The notes beneath the pieces were generated by a model. It had not been told where the DNA came from. It did not search any database and saw only the letters and a list, made by a program, of their open reading frames with translations. Both the position numbers and the translations under genes were made by a program. From Ehretia macrophylla (Eukaryota; Streptophyta; Magnoliopsida; Boraginales; Ehretiaceae), in contig CM075773.1 in NCBI GenBank assembly GCA_037974665.1, positions 53,482,917 to 53,546,916 on the forward strand: 64,000 nucleotides of DNA, given 5' to 3'. Shown piece by piece: positions 1-14,369 of this stretch (within the stretch, counting starts at the first letter, position 1; each line of letters starts with the position of its first letter).

Positions 1-1200
1 CTCGTACACTACTTTCGACATTTTCTTCTCTTCAATTCAATTCCTTATTTTTTTTTTCTTTTTTCTTTTTTCTTCAGCTGATTTTCACAAACTATTTCAA
101 AAATTACAAAATTAAAATCAAAAATTATGAAACAAAATTCTCGAAATGTGCTGATACTCACACCAAAGCTTTAATTCCGCCAATTAAGCACAAAAAGATA
201 AAAATCAAAAGAAATTTAATAAAAAAACCTAAAAGCGACTCGATCAATCATAATTTGCATTAAAAAAAAATCAAAAACATTCTCCGCAAAATTCTCCGCT
301 ACACGATCGGCGATCGACTAATCAAAATCCGGCTTGCTTCAGTTCTCTGCAAAATTATATTCAAATAATGAAAAAAAAAAATTGTTAACAATGTGAATAA
401 GCAATTTGCAGAAAAATAAGAATGCAAAAGAAAAATAATAAATAAATAGAAAGATATGTTTAGCATGTTCATATAGATACGCGCGCTTACGAATATAGAA
501 GAATCAAAAGTCGTGAGAGGTGCACATTGAAGTCGTTAATGTGTAAGCAGAAGGCGTAGTCACATATAAAAAAAGAAATAGAAAATGAGTTACAAATATA
601 ATATGTTGTGTGTGTCTGTGTGTAGAGAGAAAGACACTAAAAAGAGGAAGAAAAAAAAAATTGAACGCTTTCTCAAAGAGTACCAAGAAAATTACACTAA
701 CGCTTTGGTTTAGTGGTAAAATTACTCGTTTATTTATAAAAAATTGTATAATCAATTATTGCTTATTACATATGTATCATATAGTCATACGTCTCCTCGA
801 ATAAAAAAAAAAGAATACCAACTTTTTTTTCTTATTAGTAAATAAAAAATACATAATAATAATATATTAAAATAACAACAAATAATAATAATAATAAATA
901 TCAATGAAATCTAATAATAATAATAATAATACTAACATAAAATAAATATAATATTATTAATGAATAATAATAATTATGCGCACCGTATATAAAATAATGA
1001 AATAAATACAACAATAATAATATATCATAAAAATGTACATATAAAATAAAATAAATAAAGTAAATTTAATAAAAAATATTATATAATAGTAATATCAAAT
1101 AATAATTAAAATAAAAATAAAAAATATTATAATAATAACAATAATAATAATATTTCTCAAACTAATCATTATTATTAATATGATGTTTAGTTTTATTTTT
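1..1200. other. AT-rich intergenic DNA, no gene seen
   Basis: This stretch is A/T-rich with pyrimidine runs near the start and many imperfect AAT/ATA trinucleotide runs after position 830. The short open frames are low-complexity and have no recognisable domain. The first 350 bases could belong to the 5' region of a gene beyond the left edge, but nothing proves it. Confidence 0.5.
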
Positions 1201-1203
1201 GAG

Positions 1204-1208
<5 letters not shown>

Positions 1209-1247
<39 letters not shown>
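1209..1247. repeat. (TA)n microsatellite
   Basis: An uninterrupted TA dinucleotide tract of about 39 bases, immediately before repeat copy A (1264-1440). The adjoining sequence is itself rich in AAT/ATT trinucleotides. Confidence 0.95.
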
Positions 1248-1250
<3 letters not shown>

Positions 1251-1263
1251 TATTTTTATTTTT

Positions 1264-1440
1264 AAGTCATTCACATTGCTGCTTTGACTACCAAATATGT
1301 ATGTGTTTGGAATCAATATATTTATTTATATCTTTATTCGTAGAACATACTAAGCATGACATGTTTTTTTCCAAGTTCATTTCATTTTCAGAGTCATTCA
1401 ATTCTTATCCAAACCTATTGCAGGGTACCAATAGCCACCT
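1264..1440 (+). repeat. Dispersed repeat copy A, MITE-like end
   Basis: This segment shares its order of words with 3135-3246: AAGTCATTCACATT, AGAACATAC, AAGTTCAT, a CAAATCCATTACAG-like word, then GTACCAAT and a CTACC-like word. Both copies directly follow a long AAT/ATT microsatellite. That suggests two copies of one unclassified element of which the microsatellite is part. No target duplication or coding capacity was found. Confidence 0.5.
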
Positions 1441-2559
1441 AATTTTTCAGTTGATTGGGTTGCTAGAGTTTTTTTTATCATTATTTAAGAAAGGCTTAAA
1501 TTATTTTACATTATTTAAATATTATACAAAAAAATTAATCTCGATATCTCTTTCAACTAAAGTGAGAATTATGTTAATAGGCCAACGGGCCAGTGAGGCC
1601 CTTTATTACACTGACCGAAAATTTAAAAAAAAAAAAAAAAAAAAAGCAAGCTGCAAACTTCTTCTAATCACGGTTCAATTCTTATTTTCTTTGGTCGAAG
1701 TTCGATTCTCATTTACTCAAATAATAGTGATTTATATGTTAAGAATATGCAGATTAGGCATCTCTAGATGAATTTGAGTCATATTCTCTCTTAACTAACA
1801 TTTTATTCTATATTTCTAATATTACATTTTAACTATTCATTTGCAATGTAACACCATGCATTCACCAAATGGCTTGAGCCGTTTAGAAAAGGGGCTTTGC
1901 TTAGCCTCGTGTGATTCAACATTAGTCGGCAAACAATGTACAATTAGCACCGCCGGGCGGGCGTGGGGTTCGACCTCCAAAAAAACAAAAATTTAATGTA
2001 TATTTAAAAAAATAAATTAGTTTGACCCCTCATAAATATTTTTTTAAGTTACTTAAAGATATACAATTCTTGACTCAGTTTGGTGGTTGCCTGGTTTTAA
2101 GTTTAGCCAAATGTGGCATGTTTGAATCCCGCAGCTTTTACTTTAAAAGTTTTGCTTTTGGTCAGTTTGAACTAATTTTTAGAAAAAAAATTAAAAAATA
2201 AAAGGCTAAGGAAGTGTCACGTGGGCGCTTAGATCAATTGATCTTCAAAACTATTTCTAAACCCTTCCTTTTGAATGAAAAAAAAAAAAAAAGTACCATA
2301 TCTTCTTCAAGTTTTCAAGACTTCAACTCTCAAATCTCCTTATGCAGTGATTGAATGTGGAATGAGATGAAAATGGAATGACATTCTCAATTATATTTTA
2401 ATTCTCATATTTGGTATGAAAGAATGAACTTGGGAATGTCATTCCAAAGGAATCTCATTTCTACATACATGGAAATAGTCATTCCAAACCAAATACATGA
2501 GCCAGTACCATACCCTTATATAACATAACTTTTATAAATAATTTGTTTTACAATAATAA

Positions 2560-2570
2560 TAATTAAAAAA

Positions 2571-2614
<44 letters not shown>

Positions 2615-2978
2615 TAAATAAAATAATAATAAAAACAAAAATAAAAATAATAATAAAAATAATAATAAATAAAAAAAAAAAATAAAAATGATAATAATAA
2701 TAATAAATAAATATATAAAATAATAATAAAAACAAAAATAAAAAATAATAATAGTGATTAAAATAATAATAATAAAGTAAAATAATAATGATAAAAATAA
2801 AAATGAAAATAAAAATAATAATTGTTGTTGTTATTATTATTGTTATTATTATTTTTATTTTGTTATTAATAATAATTTTATTTTTTTTTTTATTTTTTTT
2901 TTTATTATTATTATTTATTGTTGTTGTCGTTGTTGTTATTATTATTATTATTTATTATTTATTATTTATTATTTTTAT

Positions 2979-3011
<33 letters not shown>

Positions 3012-3065
3012 TATTGTTGTTGTTATTATTATTATTATTATTATTATTTATGTTTATATTGTTTA
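2560..3065. repeat. (AAT)n-then-(ATT)n inverted microsatellite
   Basis: About 250 bases of nearly pure AAT-type trinucleotides (2560-2820) switch near 2821 to ATT-type trinucleotides running to about 3065. The two halves are inverse complements, so the block is one large imperfect palindrome. The open frames across it encode only Ile/Leu/Phe/Val/Tyr runs and are not genes. Confidence 0.85.
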
Positions 3066-3134
3066 CGGTTATGTTTATATTTATTCTTATTTTTAATACT
3101 ATAATAATAAAAGAGCAATTATGTCATATTATAC

Positions 3135-3246
3135 AAGTCATTCACATTACTACTCTTAATTTCTAGAACATACCAAACATGTCATTCTTATTCTCAAGTT
3201 CATTCCATTCCTGCCCAAATCCATTACAGTGTACCAATCGCTACCT
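3135..3246 (+). repeat. Dispersed repeat copy B
   Basis: Second copy of the element described at 1264-1440. It follows the (ATT)n half of the inverted microsatellite and ends with the same GTACCAAT-containing word. A related GAATGACATTC/GAATGTCATTCC palindromic region at about 2370-2490 may be its degraded left part. Confidence 0.5.
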
Positions 3247-3719
3247 TAAAATTTTCAATTTCTCTAAAGGTATGTATACACTTTTTAAAACAAAACTATC
3301 ATCTTTTTTTTTTCTTAAAGACAAAACTATGGTCTATGCATAATGTATGTAAATTGAAAATGATTATGTATATATTAGTGTATATAAGTGTATTATGTAT
3401 ATTCATATTTTGTTGAATATTTATTGAATACATAGATTGTTTAATTTATATCATGAACAAGAACTAACTATTAAATATGCATTTTAGAATTATTATAATA
3501 TTTTGGTGCATCTAAAGTGTAAACTAATTGATATTAAAAAAATATGTTAGGAATAATTATTTTACTTACCAAATCTTTTAAAGTACCATAAGATGAAATT
3601 ATAACTAATTTTTTTTAATAAAACTATATCAAAAAATTGCAAAAATTGAGTATCTTTTCTACTAGACCAAAAAATATTGTACAAAAAAAAAAAAAAACTT
3701 TCCAAACGTTAAATTTCTA

Positions 3720-4058
3720 GCTCCGTCCCTAGTTAAGATTTCTGTATTGGGCCCATCTATTTGAATTATGGCCCTATTTATTTGTTTTATGTTTGGGCAT
3801 CTTTGTTCGGGTTCTTACTATTTTCGTATCAAGTCTCATTATTTTGGACCCTTATGTGTCTGACCGACATGTTAGGTCTGGATTTGGTTGCTTGGAGAGG
3901 TTTAGATTGAGCGCTTAGTAAGCGAGAGGGAAATGCGCCTTTTTTTAATTTTCCGTGAAGGGTTTTTTTTAAATCTATTTATGCTGTTTACTTGGTTCAG
4001 GACTTTGTATTTGTATCTCGTTCCTTTTAATGTAAAGCTTTTTCTAACAAAAAAAAAC
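3720..4058 (+). mobile_element. Probable degenerate LINE 3' end
   Basis: A T-rich tail ends with a word of the form TTTTAATGTAAAGC followed by TTTTTCTAAC and nine A bases. This is the usual look of plant L1-type LINE 3' ends with a short poly(A) tail. No reverse transcriptase or RNase H reading frame survives, so this rests on composition and tail only. Confidence 0.35.
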
Positions 4059-4494
4059 CTGGGTTGGACATGTATTATTTTTTTAACAGATTGGCCAATC
4101 TGTTTACTGTGTGCCTCAAATAATATCTTTTTTCTTAAGCTGGAGCTTACCTCTGGCAATGGACGCATTTTTTTATTTTTTATTTGGCTAAGTAAGCAAA
4201 ATTTTTATTGAAACTCAACAAAAATCATTTATAGTATCCTACCAAATATCAAAGTGAAGTTATACAAAAATATCCTCCAGGCTCGAATTAGAATTAATCG
4301 TTTCATTAACCAGATTTCTCCTAAATTTCTTACCCCCGATAAGCACAATGGACGTATTTGGTTTTGCAAGAAGTATATATTTTATAATTGATAAATTGAT
4401 GTGAGAGCTCAAAATTTATTGCATGGGTTTTTGAGGAAAATTTAGAAGTAAGAGAAAGAGCTTACGCCTAAAAGTTAAAAGTCTTTCAAGCTTG

Positions 4495-4800
4495 CTTTTT
4501 TTTTTTGGTTAGAAGCTAACACATTTCATAAATGAAATAAAGCAAAGTTACAAAAGTTTTAGTCTACACCAGTAGGACCCGACTCACTCTTAAGCAAGCT
4601 CAACAAGTGAGCTAGAATACTACACATCCAATCATGAGGAAGGGAATCCTTGGCTAAACATTTAATTATATTGTTCGTAATTGCTGATGAGTCATACGAT
4701 AATGAATTCAGTTGAACATGACTGTGACTATGTTGAGCATACCTACACCAAATCAAGATTTTGGTCCTGGGGGCTTGACGAATGACTAGCCACCTTTTAC
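4495..4800 (-). mobile_element. Probable 5'-truncated LINE 3' end, minus strand
   Basis: A poly(T) run at about 4496-4507 is followed by sequence that, on the minus strand, reads as a short protein tail and a 3' untranslated segment ending in poly(A). The layout matches the 3' end of the complete LINE at 44158-50087. The residual frame at 4559-4756 lacks a catalytic motif, so assignment is by layout. Confidence 0.35.
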
Positions 4801-7800
4801 TTTAGAAGAGCAAAAACTCATCTCTCTTAGGTTTGTTCGGTTACCTTCATGATTAATTATAATACTACAACTTCTTGTAACTAATTTAAAATTATTTTGA
4901 TATCAAGTCTTGATTGAGTTCGAAAATTCTTGACTATATATTAGGTTCACACCCTTGACTGACTTAATACCTATGTTGGGATGCAGCGTTGTATTAAGGA
5001 GTTCACCAATTGATGATCTGGTTTCACCAACTAAGTTCCCACATCATCACACACAAAAAAAAAAAAAAGTCTTCACTTCAATGTCTTTCACAATGGATTT
5101 AATCATCCCATTAATTTCATAGCCTTAATGGATGAGGAATTTGTAAATCACTTTTGCATCATTTTGTAGGACTTGCGTATCCTGAGTATGATAAAGACTG
5201 GCAAGCATATCGATTTTTTTTTTGTTAACATGAGAATATGATTGGCGAAACCCGACCACCAACTGATAAACAAACATGTGTAGCCATCATATCGACTAGT
5301 TAATGCTTCAGCTGGAATGCTAAACAATATTTGAGCTTCCAAGTCTTTCAAGCTCCTCACAATGGCTTAAAATTCTGAGGAAATAATGGTCTTTTGCAGA
5401 TACAAATTTCAAATTGAAGTCCTGCATATTTGGGAAAGTGATAACACTATTGATAGATATCAATGACGTTATAATTAGTTCATCAAAATTTCATGTCTTC
5501 ATTGGTGCATCAAAACTTCATGACTTCTACTAAAGTTGTCAAAAAGAAAAATGAAAGAAGAGTCATATAGTGAAGCATGAAAAACTTTGCTTTCTTTCAA
5601 TTTCTGTAGAGAAACAAAAAAAAGAGCTGAGATTGGAGTTACTGGAGGAAAAATTCGATTTCAGGGCTTACTGATAAATGGATCGTCTAATCTCGGGTAA
5701 TAGGACTTAAATTTCTTCATAACATTGCGAGAGAGATTTAATCGTAATAAACTAATAAAACAATTATAATGATATTATTAATTCATCATTATTAGATCGC
5801 TATCATAACATTATATATAAATTCCGAACAATGACCATCAGACGACATTAGACCAACTGTTACCAAACATAACCATCCTTTATTATGATCCATAAAACTG
5901 AACATGAATAATACCAACTTAGAATCTGGTTAAACTCATAATCCTCTCGATTTTGGTTGTCTACTTTCTAACAACTGAACCAGTAATTAATTATGTAGTA
6001 AAGCATTATTTTCTTGTCTATTTATGTTTTCATAAATAAAAAATAAAAAAACAGATTATCACCATACACCAGATTCAAAAGGGGGGTTATGGATAATTTT
6101 GAAATGTTGTAACTTTATGAGAAATCTAATAGTGAATTGTCCATGCAATTGTGATGAAGTCATGTAGACAATTCATCATTATCACATTTCTCTTATAACG
6201 TTATATATAATAGTAAGAAAAAATTTAAATTTAAAGAAAATAGATATTTGAATCCCCTAATAACGATATTACATTATCAGGTATTCAATAGTGACAAAGT
6301 GATGATAGAATTATAATTAAATGATCTAGATATTGAGTTTGATCTCGAAGTTCTAAGTATTCTATTGATCAAAACTTGTAAGGGCGAACTGCTCTACATT
6401 CAGTCACACCATAACGACCCTCGAAGTGATACTCTTTAAGTTGCGCAACGAAATCTAACATCTAACAACTAATTGCTAGCCCTAAATAACTAACCCAAGG
6501 GTGAAATAATTTAAATATTAACTTTAAAAATTAAATAATTATATCATCACTTTATTATTATTAATTTTTTTAATAATATTATTATGTTATCAAAATATCC
6601 TAATCTCGAGAGGGGGGTTGAGCGTTTACTCACGCGTGATTCGTGAACAGGATAGATAAATTGGATGTTTCCTTGACCTTGTAGTATTGTCACATTGCCC
6701 CCAACTTTCACGTGCAATCTTTCGAAACGCCCCATATAGACTTTGACTTGAAACAAAAGCAAAACGTGAGACAACCATATGAAGGTTCCATCAACCTTCC
6801 ATACTTGCACGTTTGGACCACTTTGTCAAACAGTACATGTACGAAAAATATCTTACAAAAATATCTTTTTTTCTGCCATCATTTTTTTGTGGACCATTAC
6901 ATAACTTTTTATCTCGAAAACAAAAGGCAAAAGCAAAAGCAAGAGCAAGAGCATGTTCTTTTTCGAAATTTGATAGAGTTGTGTTTCTAATTGTTTGTTT
7001 CATGTAGCTTTCATCACTTCGAGAGTTAGATTGATTGGAAAGTGCGTTTCAAAGTGGAAAACCTAATTGTCGGTTAGACTAGAAACCTTACTATACTATT
7101 ATTGGTGTGCACTTTTTATTTTTATTTTTTTTAGTCAAAACTTTCAAGTCTTGTATTAAAACACGATTCTCAACACATAAATAATTCATAAATTCTAAGA
7201 TTATTTTATAAAATTTTATACTACTACTATAATTGATACTAATTAATTTTAGAATAAAATTTCATATTTCTAAACATGGTAAAATATGTCTTTTTCTGGA
7301 TATAATAGTGACTGAAATTATAATTCAAATTCAAAACTTTAATTATAACAAATCATTATTCGACTATTGTATCCAAGTCTTCAGTATCATGATAAAATAG
7401 ACAAAAGAAGATATGTCTCTTAATGCCTCGATTTTTGTTTCTACGACCACCTTGTAAGAACAAATAGTAGTTTACTTAGCACTAATTAATTTTAGAATAG
7501 AATCTATATCAGGTTAAAAATTGTTGGAGTATTCAGTTATCTTACATAGATAAATCTTGAGATATCCCCACCAAACACCTGATTTTAAGATGGACCTCAT
7601 GCTACTTAACATGATATCAGAGTTAGAAAATTGATCATATATTATCCATCTATCTATATTTAACCCTGTCGTATTTTGGGCATTGATTTTGATATCTAAT
7701 TATTCAACTTCAATATAAATAAATCAGGATTTTAAGACCAGTATATAAAATCATTTATTCCACCTAATATAAATCAGTTTTAAGATAGAATCTCAGTATA

Positions 7801-8340
7801 TTGAACAAAAATATCTTTACAATAAAACAATTTGGGCAAAACAAGATATGTCTCTTGATGCTTCACTTTTCGTACATGAAATTTATTTATCAGTCCTTGT
7901 TTGTCATAACATGAAATTAGGAGAAATGTTTTCTGATTGCATGCCGCTCTCTCTTTCTGTAGCATGTAGCCGTGTGAAATTTGTTTTACATGGCCCCGTC
8001 AAGCCGTGTACAAGACCATTTTTTCCTTTCAAAGCTTCTACTTTTTATTTTTACGTGTACGGGTGAAGTGGAGCAGGTAGTGAGTTCTATGAATGCATTG
8101 TACGCCACTATCAAATTGCTGCCCGTACTTGTCAAAGTTGCCTAATTTGTTCATCACACGCATGCTCCCCAGTGTGTAGAGTTCTCTTTCTAGTTTGGAA
8201 ATTTTTTAAAATATGTTACAGACTCAGGCGTGGGCTTCATCCTTGACGCATATAAGACCCACTTAAATTTCAATAAGGATAATCTAAATTTTTATGATCC
8301 AGTCGGTTATTTAATAAGAGTAGCTAATATGTTAGATACA
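4800..8340. other. Intergenic DNA, no gene seen
   Basis: No coding region, RNA gene or well-bounded transposon could be supported. At 7523-7640 a segment ends ...CTTAACA followed by TGATATCAGAG. This looks like the LTR end and tRNA-Met primer site of a TRIM-like relic similar to the one at 23431-23903. Other short open frames here have no domain features. Confidence 0.45.
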
Positions 8341-8347
8341 TATCTTA

Positions 8348-8897
8348 GGCTTCGTTTGTGTGTGAAAAAATATTTTTTTAATTTTTTGATATTTGGTAAT
8401 ATTAAAAAATTAGTCAATAAAAAATAGTGACTTTTAATTTTTCGATATTTGGTAACATTAAAAAATTAGTCAATAGAAAAATATTTTTCAATAAAAAATA
8501 GTGACTATTTTTGCTCAATTTTTCAGTATTTGGTAACACAGGAAAATTAGCTAATTATAAAATATTTTCAGTCAAATATTACGACTAGTACAAAATTTAG
8601 GAAAATATTTTCATGTCTTTTAGGAGAATAAAATATTTTCCAAAACTCACCCACCCTCTATCCTCACGGTTGACATATATTATATATATATATATATATA
8701 TTTTTTTTTTGTAAAATCTAATGTCGAAAAATAATTTTCACTGTATATCCAAATACTAGAAAATATTTTCAAATATTCTATTTTTCAGGAAAATATTTTC
8801 TTCTAACAAATTATTTTACGGCAAACAAACGAACCCCATAAATTAAAAAAAAAATATTTTTTACAAGCAAGTTATTTTACGGCAAACAAATGGAGCC
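8348..8897. mobile_element. Tourist-like (PIF/Harbinger) MITE, copy 1
   Basis: The element begins GGCTTCGTTTG and ends with the complementary CAAATGGAGCC, flanked on both sides by TTA (8345-8347 and 8898-8900), the usual target duplication of Harbinger-type elements. It is non-coding and AT-rich, with an internal AT microsatellite (about 8674-8700). Its right end carries two tandem versions of the terminal word TTATTTTACGGCAAACAAA. It is the same family as 24207-24888. Confidence 0.75.
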
Positions 8898-8899
8898 TT

Positions 8900-9182
8900 A
8901 ATTGATCATCTATTTACTCGGAGTGTTAGAATATCCATAACACTGCTACACTTTATTGATAAAGAGTTAAGGAGGATAAAATAATTAATTTGTCTTAATC
9001 ATAGCTTTATCGAGTGAACCTCTATGTTTCTTTTATGGTACATTCCTCTTCACGGTGAGTCTCCTTTCTCCTTGGTTCACAAAAATAAAATGTAGAACTA
9101 GTGCCAACAGTTCATTAGGGAAGAGAGGACTCCTAAACCGGGATCATTTTACATGAGAATGAGGATTATAATAATTGAAATG

Positions 9183-9219
<37 letters not shown>

Positions 9220-12200
9220 TATATTTATTTTAATATTTTGAAAAGAAAGGAGACATTAAATTGATCAATAAATGTAATTTATAAAGATGTATATTTTATA
9301 AACAAGCCCACAAAAATAGTAGATAGAAAGGAACATTTCCTCGTCACTTTATTCTATAGAAAATTAAATGCATAAAACTTAGCACAAAATTTTTATGTAA
9401 TCTATAAAAAAATGTTTGTGTCCGACCAGCCGAACTCAAATGGCCATCTATACTGGTGGAATGTGGATTCCCACCATATTGTGAGAGCTACTAGTTTGAC
9501 TAATCAGACCCAATAATAGCCTATTATTTATTATCATTGATCACGCTTTGAACTCTTACGACCATAATAAATGATAATAAAAAAAGACAACTAATTTGTT
9601 CATAAACTAGTGAATTTTACAAAAATCTCTATTAGATAACCTCAAAGGATTAGTTTGTGGTGGAGAGGTTTAGATATGGGTGGGAAATATGTTTATGTTT
9701 TATGTTTGAATCAGATAAGAAGTTAATTTTCTTTAAACCAGTCTCGATAGGTCTTGTATCTAACTAGCTTGAATCATATCTCCTCAAAATAGAGTCATGT
9801 ATTCTTAGATTTGGGTTAATATCAAAAAAAAAAGCTTCATTTGAAAGAGTAGGTGAAAAACTAAACTGCTTGTTGTCATAAAGGTTTCTTGATCACGATG
9901 CATGCAACAAAGTAATGAAGTCCTCAACTTGGCTTTTCAATCGTAACTTCTTGTTCTTCTAGGTATCACACATGTAAATTTTGAATCAAAGAAAGTCTTA
10001 TATGAATATTCTATTATAGCGGACATTCAAGAATGGATACATAAAATTTCAATGAAGAAGACTTGTTTCGCTTCTACTTTGAGTCCGAGACATAATATAT
10101 ATGAATAATGTTCCTTACTTTGATACCTAATAAGAAGAGGCGGGCAAGTCAAAGTATTTCTAACAAATTGTTGAATCGAAGTATCTCATTTTCCATCCGT
10201 TCATCAACAATAGAGAGGCTTCAATTCCCCTTAAACCATCCTTTCTATGGTAGCCAGTCTCAATAATGGCGAGCAAATAAAGTACTCCTAGTGTAAAGTT
10301 AAAAGACTTTTGAAAAAAAGTTTTCGTCATTTAAGAAAAAATAAAAACAAAAACTTTATGGGGGTGCATTTAACGAGCTGTCAATTTTAGATACATGTTC
10401 CAAAAGCTGAATGTACCAAAATCCAAATGGTGGAGACAAGCTATTACCTTTTTTTTTTTTTTCTTTTCTTTTTGGTAAAAGGGGACAAGCTATTTTCTGA
10501 TGGTGATATAATCTGAACTATTTGACAAAAAAAAAAAAAAAAGTGAACTACATGACATCAACTTGCAGTTTGGCCCGAAAAATCATCTAGCGGTCCCCTG
10601 AACCAAATATACTTTAACAAATCAACGAGGACAATGCCTTGTGCGTGTCTCCTTCTTGCTTATGCCTAGTTGTTGATACGTCAATATCTAAACTATTCCA
10701 GAAAAACCTAACCGAGGAAGCACAAGAAAAAGTAGAAAAGTTGAACTCCTTTTTGTCAACTACCATCCAAAACTTCAAATAATAAAATAATGATATTATT
10801 TGACTATAGCTCCCAGGCATGGCTCGGGTTGGTAAGGTGTTGAGAAGGTATGTGATTGATTATGAATTCAAATTTTTATCTTATTCTGGAAATTCCGTTC
10901 TTGACTCACTTGATGTATATTTAAAATAAAGTTTTACACTCAGGGTTTTACAAGTTGATAGTTAAGTTCTATCAAATAATCTGATAATCGAACTCCTTGT
11001 CATAAATAAAAAAAATTAATTATTTGACTACTGAAACGTAGGTTAGAAAAATTTAAGATGGTTACAAAATCTTGTTACAAATAGAGCATTTCAAGTCAAA
11101 CGAGATACTTTGCGTGCATGGAGGGGAAAGATATTGCAATTTCAATTGAATCCAAATAGTTTTCCTAAGATACATTGTCAACCCATTTGCTTGAATGAGT
11201 ACGATTCTTCTCCGGATTGAGCTTACAAGGGTAGATATATTAAAAGATAAATGGGAGTTCCAGTCCCCACTACTCATGCCAAATTAACTTTGAAGATGTG
11301 GGTATTTTAAAAGTCCTTTTAGTCAGAAAAATAATTTAATTCCTATTTGAAAATATTACTTGCATATTAATATTAAATTATGTATTTTAACTATTGAATA
11401 TAAATTCTAGATTAATTCATCCCTATTTGCACTTGCGAAGCTAGCCTCCACTGGCCCAAAAAAAATTTAAAAACTTATACTTTTCTCAGTAAAAGAAATT
11501 AAAAATATTCATATATTTTTAATTAAAAAATTAATTATACCCCTATTAAAAAAAATTATACGTTCATATAACTATGCATTATAGCCCCAATTAAGAGAAA
11601 AATCCTGATTCTACCTCTAATTATTTGTACATAATAAAAATTTCGTGCATCAAATTAATTTTTGACTTAAGAAGTTGGCATTATTCCACTATACGCCCAC
11701 AATATCTAAGAGTAGTATGTACTTTTTTGACTTGGCTTCTGAGATGATCAACTTGGACAAGAAAGCAGTTTGTTCTTCTATCACGAAACTGTACATGGGA
11801 CAAAGTATAAAAATAATTATAGATCAACAACTCCTTTGACGTACAATGATGCCTTGAACAATTTGACTAATTATTTGTTTTTTTTTTTTTTATTCGTCCT
11901 AAGTCGTTTGTATGACAATTATCTGTGTACTTTGTTCTAACCACGGCTGCCGACTCAATATATTATGCCGTCCAAGTGTCAGTTTTTCTAATAATAGTTT
12001 ATCAGATTTATTCTTAACTTATCCGAATGATGAATGACATGACAAATATTTGTTTCTGAATTATGCATTGCAAGTTCAAAGAAGTTGGAATGTTTTTCAT
12101 TTTTGTCTTTTTTTTAATGTATGGAGGTTAAAATTATAATTCAAACTTAAAATTTCGATTACAATAAATCGTTATTCAACTATTATATCTAACCATTGAG

Positions 12201-14340
12201 TGTTTTGTCTTTTTATTTTCTATTTTATGCAAAACGATTATTTATCAATAGTTGTAGTAAAAGATGGTCTTGGGTATTTGATGACCTTTACATCTCCGAA
12301 AGAGTATCATATTAAGATCGGCATATAAAATTTTAGCTATTCTACTTAATATCATTTGATTTTAGAATAAAATTTCATTTTTTTTTATCATGATATAAGG
12401 TTTGGACTTGATTTGACGTTTTTCATCATCTCGTTCCACCCCATATTTCTAATTACGTTTGTTCAAAAAAAAAAAATTTCTAATTACGTTATTATGGGTG
12501 TTTTTTATGCATGAACGAAAACCAATTATTCCGTGGAATTTTATTGCCTTGCATCTAGAATGTTGGTTAAGCACTTCAATAACAGATTAAAAATTGATGA
12601 AATTAAATGATAATTTTCATATATACTTCTTCATTTACATTTCTTACAGATCATATGACAGTTCAATCATTTGGTCCCAAGTTTTGCATTAGAAAAACTT
12701 TTAGTTATTAAAAGAACATTCCACTGATATATTCCAAGTTTAATTAACATAAAAAACCAGTAATTAGTTTCATCTGATTTAAAAATTTTGAATAATTCCT
12801 GTTTGAGTATGCCAGAATTTCTAATTATGACAATTTATGGTAGATTTTTCATATAGTTTCGTTTTCGATACATTTCTTGCAATATTTATGTATTTTCGTA
12901 CCATAAATAATATTTGGCTCTAAATTAGCTTTTAGCAACCTTTCTATATAAACCACTAATTTATTATTTTCTCCGATTATAATTATGTATTAAACGAGCA
13001 TATACAAGCAACATAACGAGCATGTGCAAACCATAGAATATCAATTTGATATAAATATTTTTTATGACCAAATATTAATATTTCTTGCTATACGATCAAG
13101 GGCGAATCTAGGATTTTTGCTCCTAAAAATACAAAATTGAACTCATATATGGACAATTTTCTTCAGTGAGGGTTAAATTAATTTTTTAACTTAAAAGTAA
13201 CTTAAAAATACACATATTTTCAAAAAAAAGATAATACAATTCCAACACACTTTTTAATTGTTCCACTCTTATATCGGTGTGATTACAACTTCCGTTGACC
13301 CGAAATAAATTTGCCTATGTGCACAAGTGCTACCACCGACCATAATCCTCCTTCCCACCGTACATAAATCACATTTCCTGCAACAATCCACTCCTAAGAT
13401 TTAAAAGAAACCTCAACAGCAATGCCAAGAGCTATGCTGGAAATGAGCAGCCATGTTATTGTTACATTATTCTACTACATTTTCCATGGGATCTCTGCAC
13501 CTTTACCGGCTCAATTAAATTTCTATAACTATCTCTGTTATGTTGCACGTATTATTATAATATATATCCCAATATGTTCAACCAACACAAGTTAAATAAA
13601 TTCCAAGTAGTCAATAAACAAATAAAATAAAAAAATTCACTTGCACAAAGCACAACCATATAAACTAACCTAGCTTCATTTCCCTCTTCGTCAGGCATTA
13701 ATTAATATGCATAGCTTTTTATATAGACAATTAATTTAAACCAAAATAGAAACTAAGTGTTATTTGCCTGCAAGGTACAGGCATGCATAATTGTGTAACA
13801 AAACAAAATTATAGTTTTTGTAGCCGGGGGTTTAGTTTAGTAGCGAGGTGTTTGTGTCGTGAGTGGGGGACTTATTGATGATCATGTTTAGGATTCAAAT
13901 CAATGAAGAAGGTATTCTTTTTGGCTTTTTCTTAATAAGCTTTGTGTCTTATTAAGTCAGATTATGTTTCTTTTAAATGAGTCATGTGTTATGAGATTTA
14001 GAACATTAAATGAGCCCAAACAATTTCTTAGAAAGAATATACTATTCTTTTTATATTTTACTGGATTAAACTATATTTTTTTTGAACAAAATCATTAATT
14101 TTGAGGATTAAAATCTAATACGAGTCTAAAATTTTTTTAAAAAAAACCCATAAATAGGAGGCTTTAACCTATAAAGCAACTCCCATCATCGAGTAAGGCC
14201 CCTAAATGACAGAAAGAGACTAGAGATACTGTTAAGCTCGCCGGCAGGCTATCTTTATCGTAGACCCACAAAGTTCACAGCAAAACAGCCGAGTGGTTGG
14301 CTGACGCACACCACAGTCCAAGCCTCACCCAGCCTGTTCC
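8900..14340. other. Intergenic DNA with microsatellites, no gene seen
   Basis: This 5.4-kb stretch is AT-rich and has a TA microsatellite at 9184-9213. Several short repeat relics resemble TRIM ends (LTR-like words near 12300-12420). No exon with recognisable protein similarity was found on either strand. From about 14160 base composition rises as the GH3 promoter begins. Confidence 0.45.
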
Positions 14341-14369
14341 CTGCTGAGGTGGCCTTCTTGGGGGCCACT

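Noticed and set aside
2532-3166. Overlapping open frames of up to 102 codons rich in Ile, Leu, Phe and Val
   Set aside because: They are translations of the AAT/ATT microsatellite and have no coding character.
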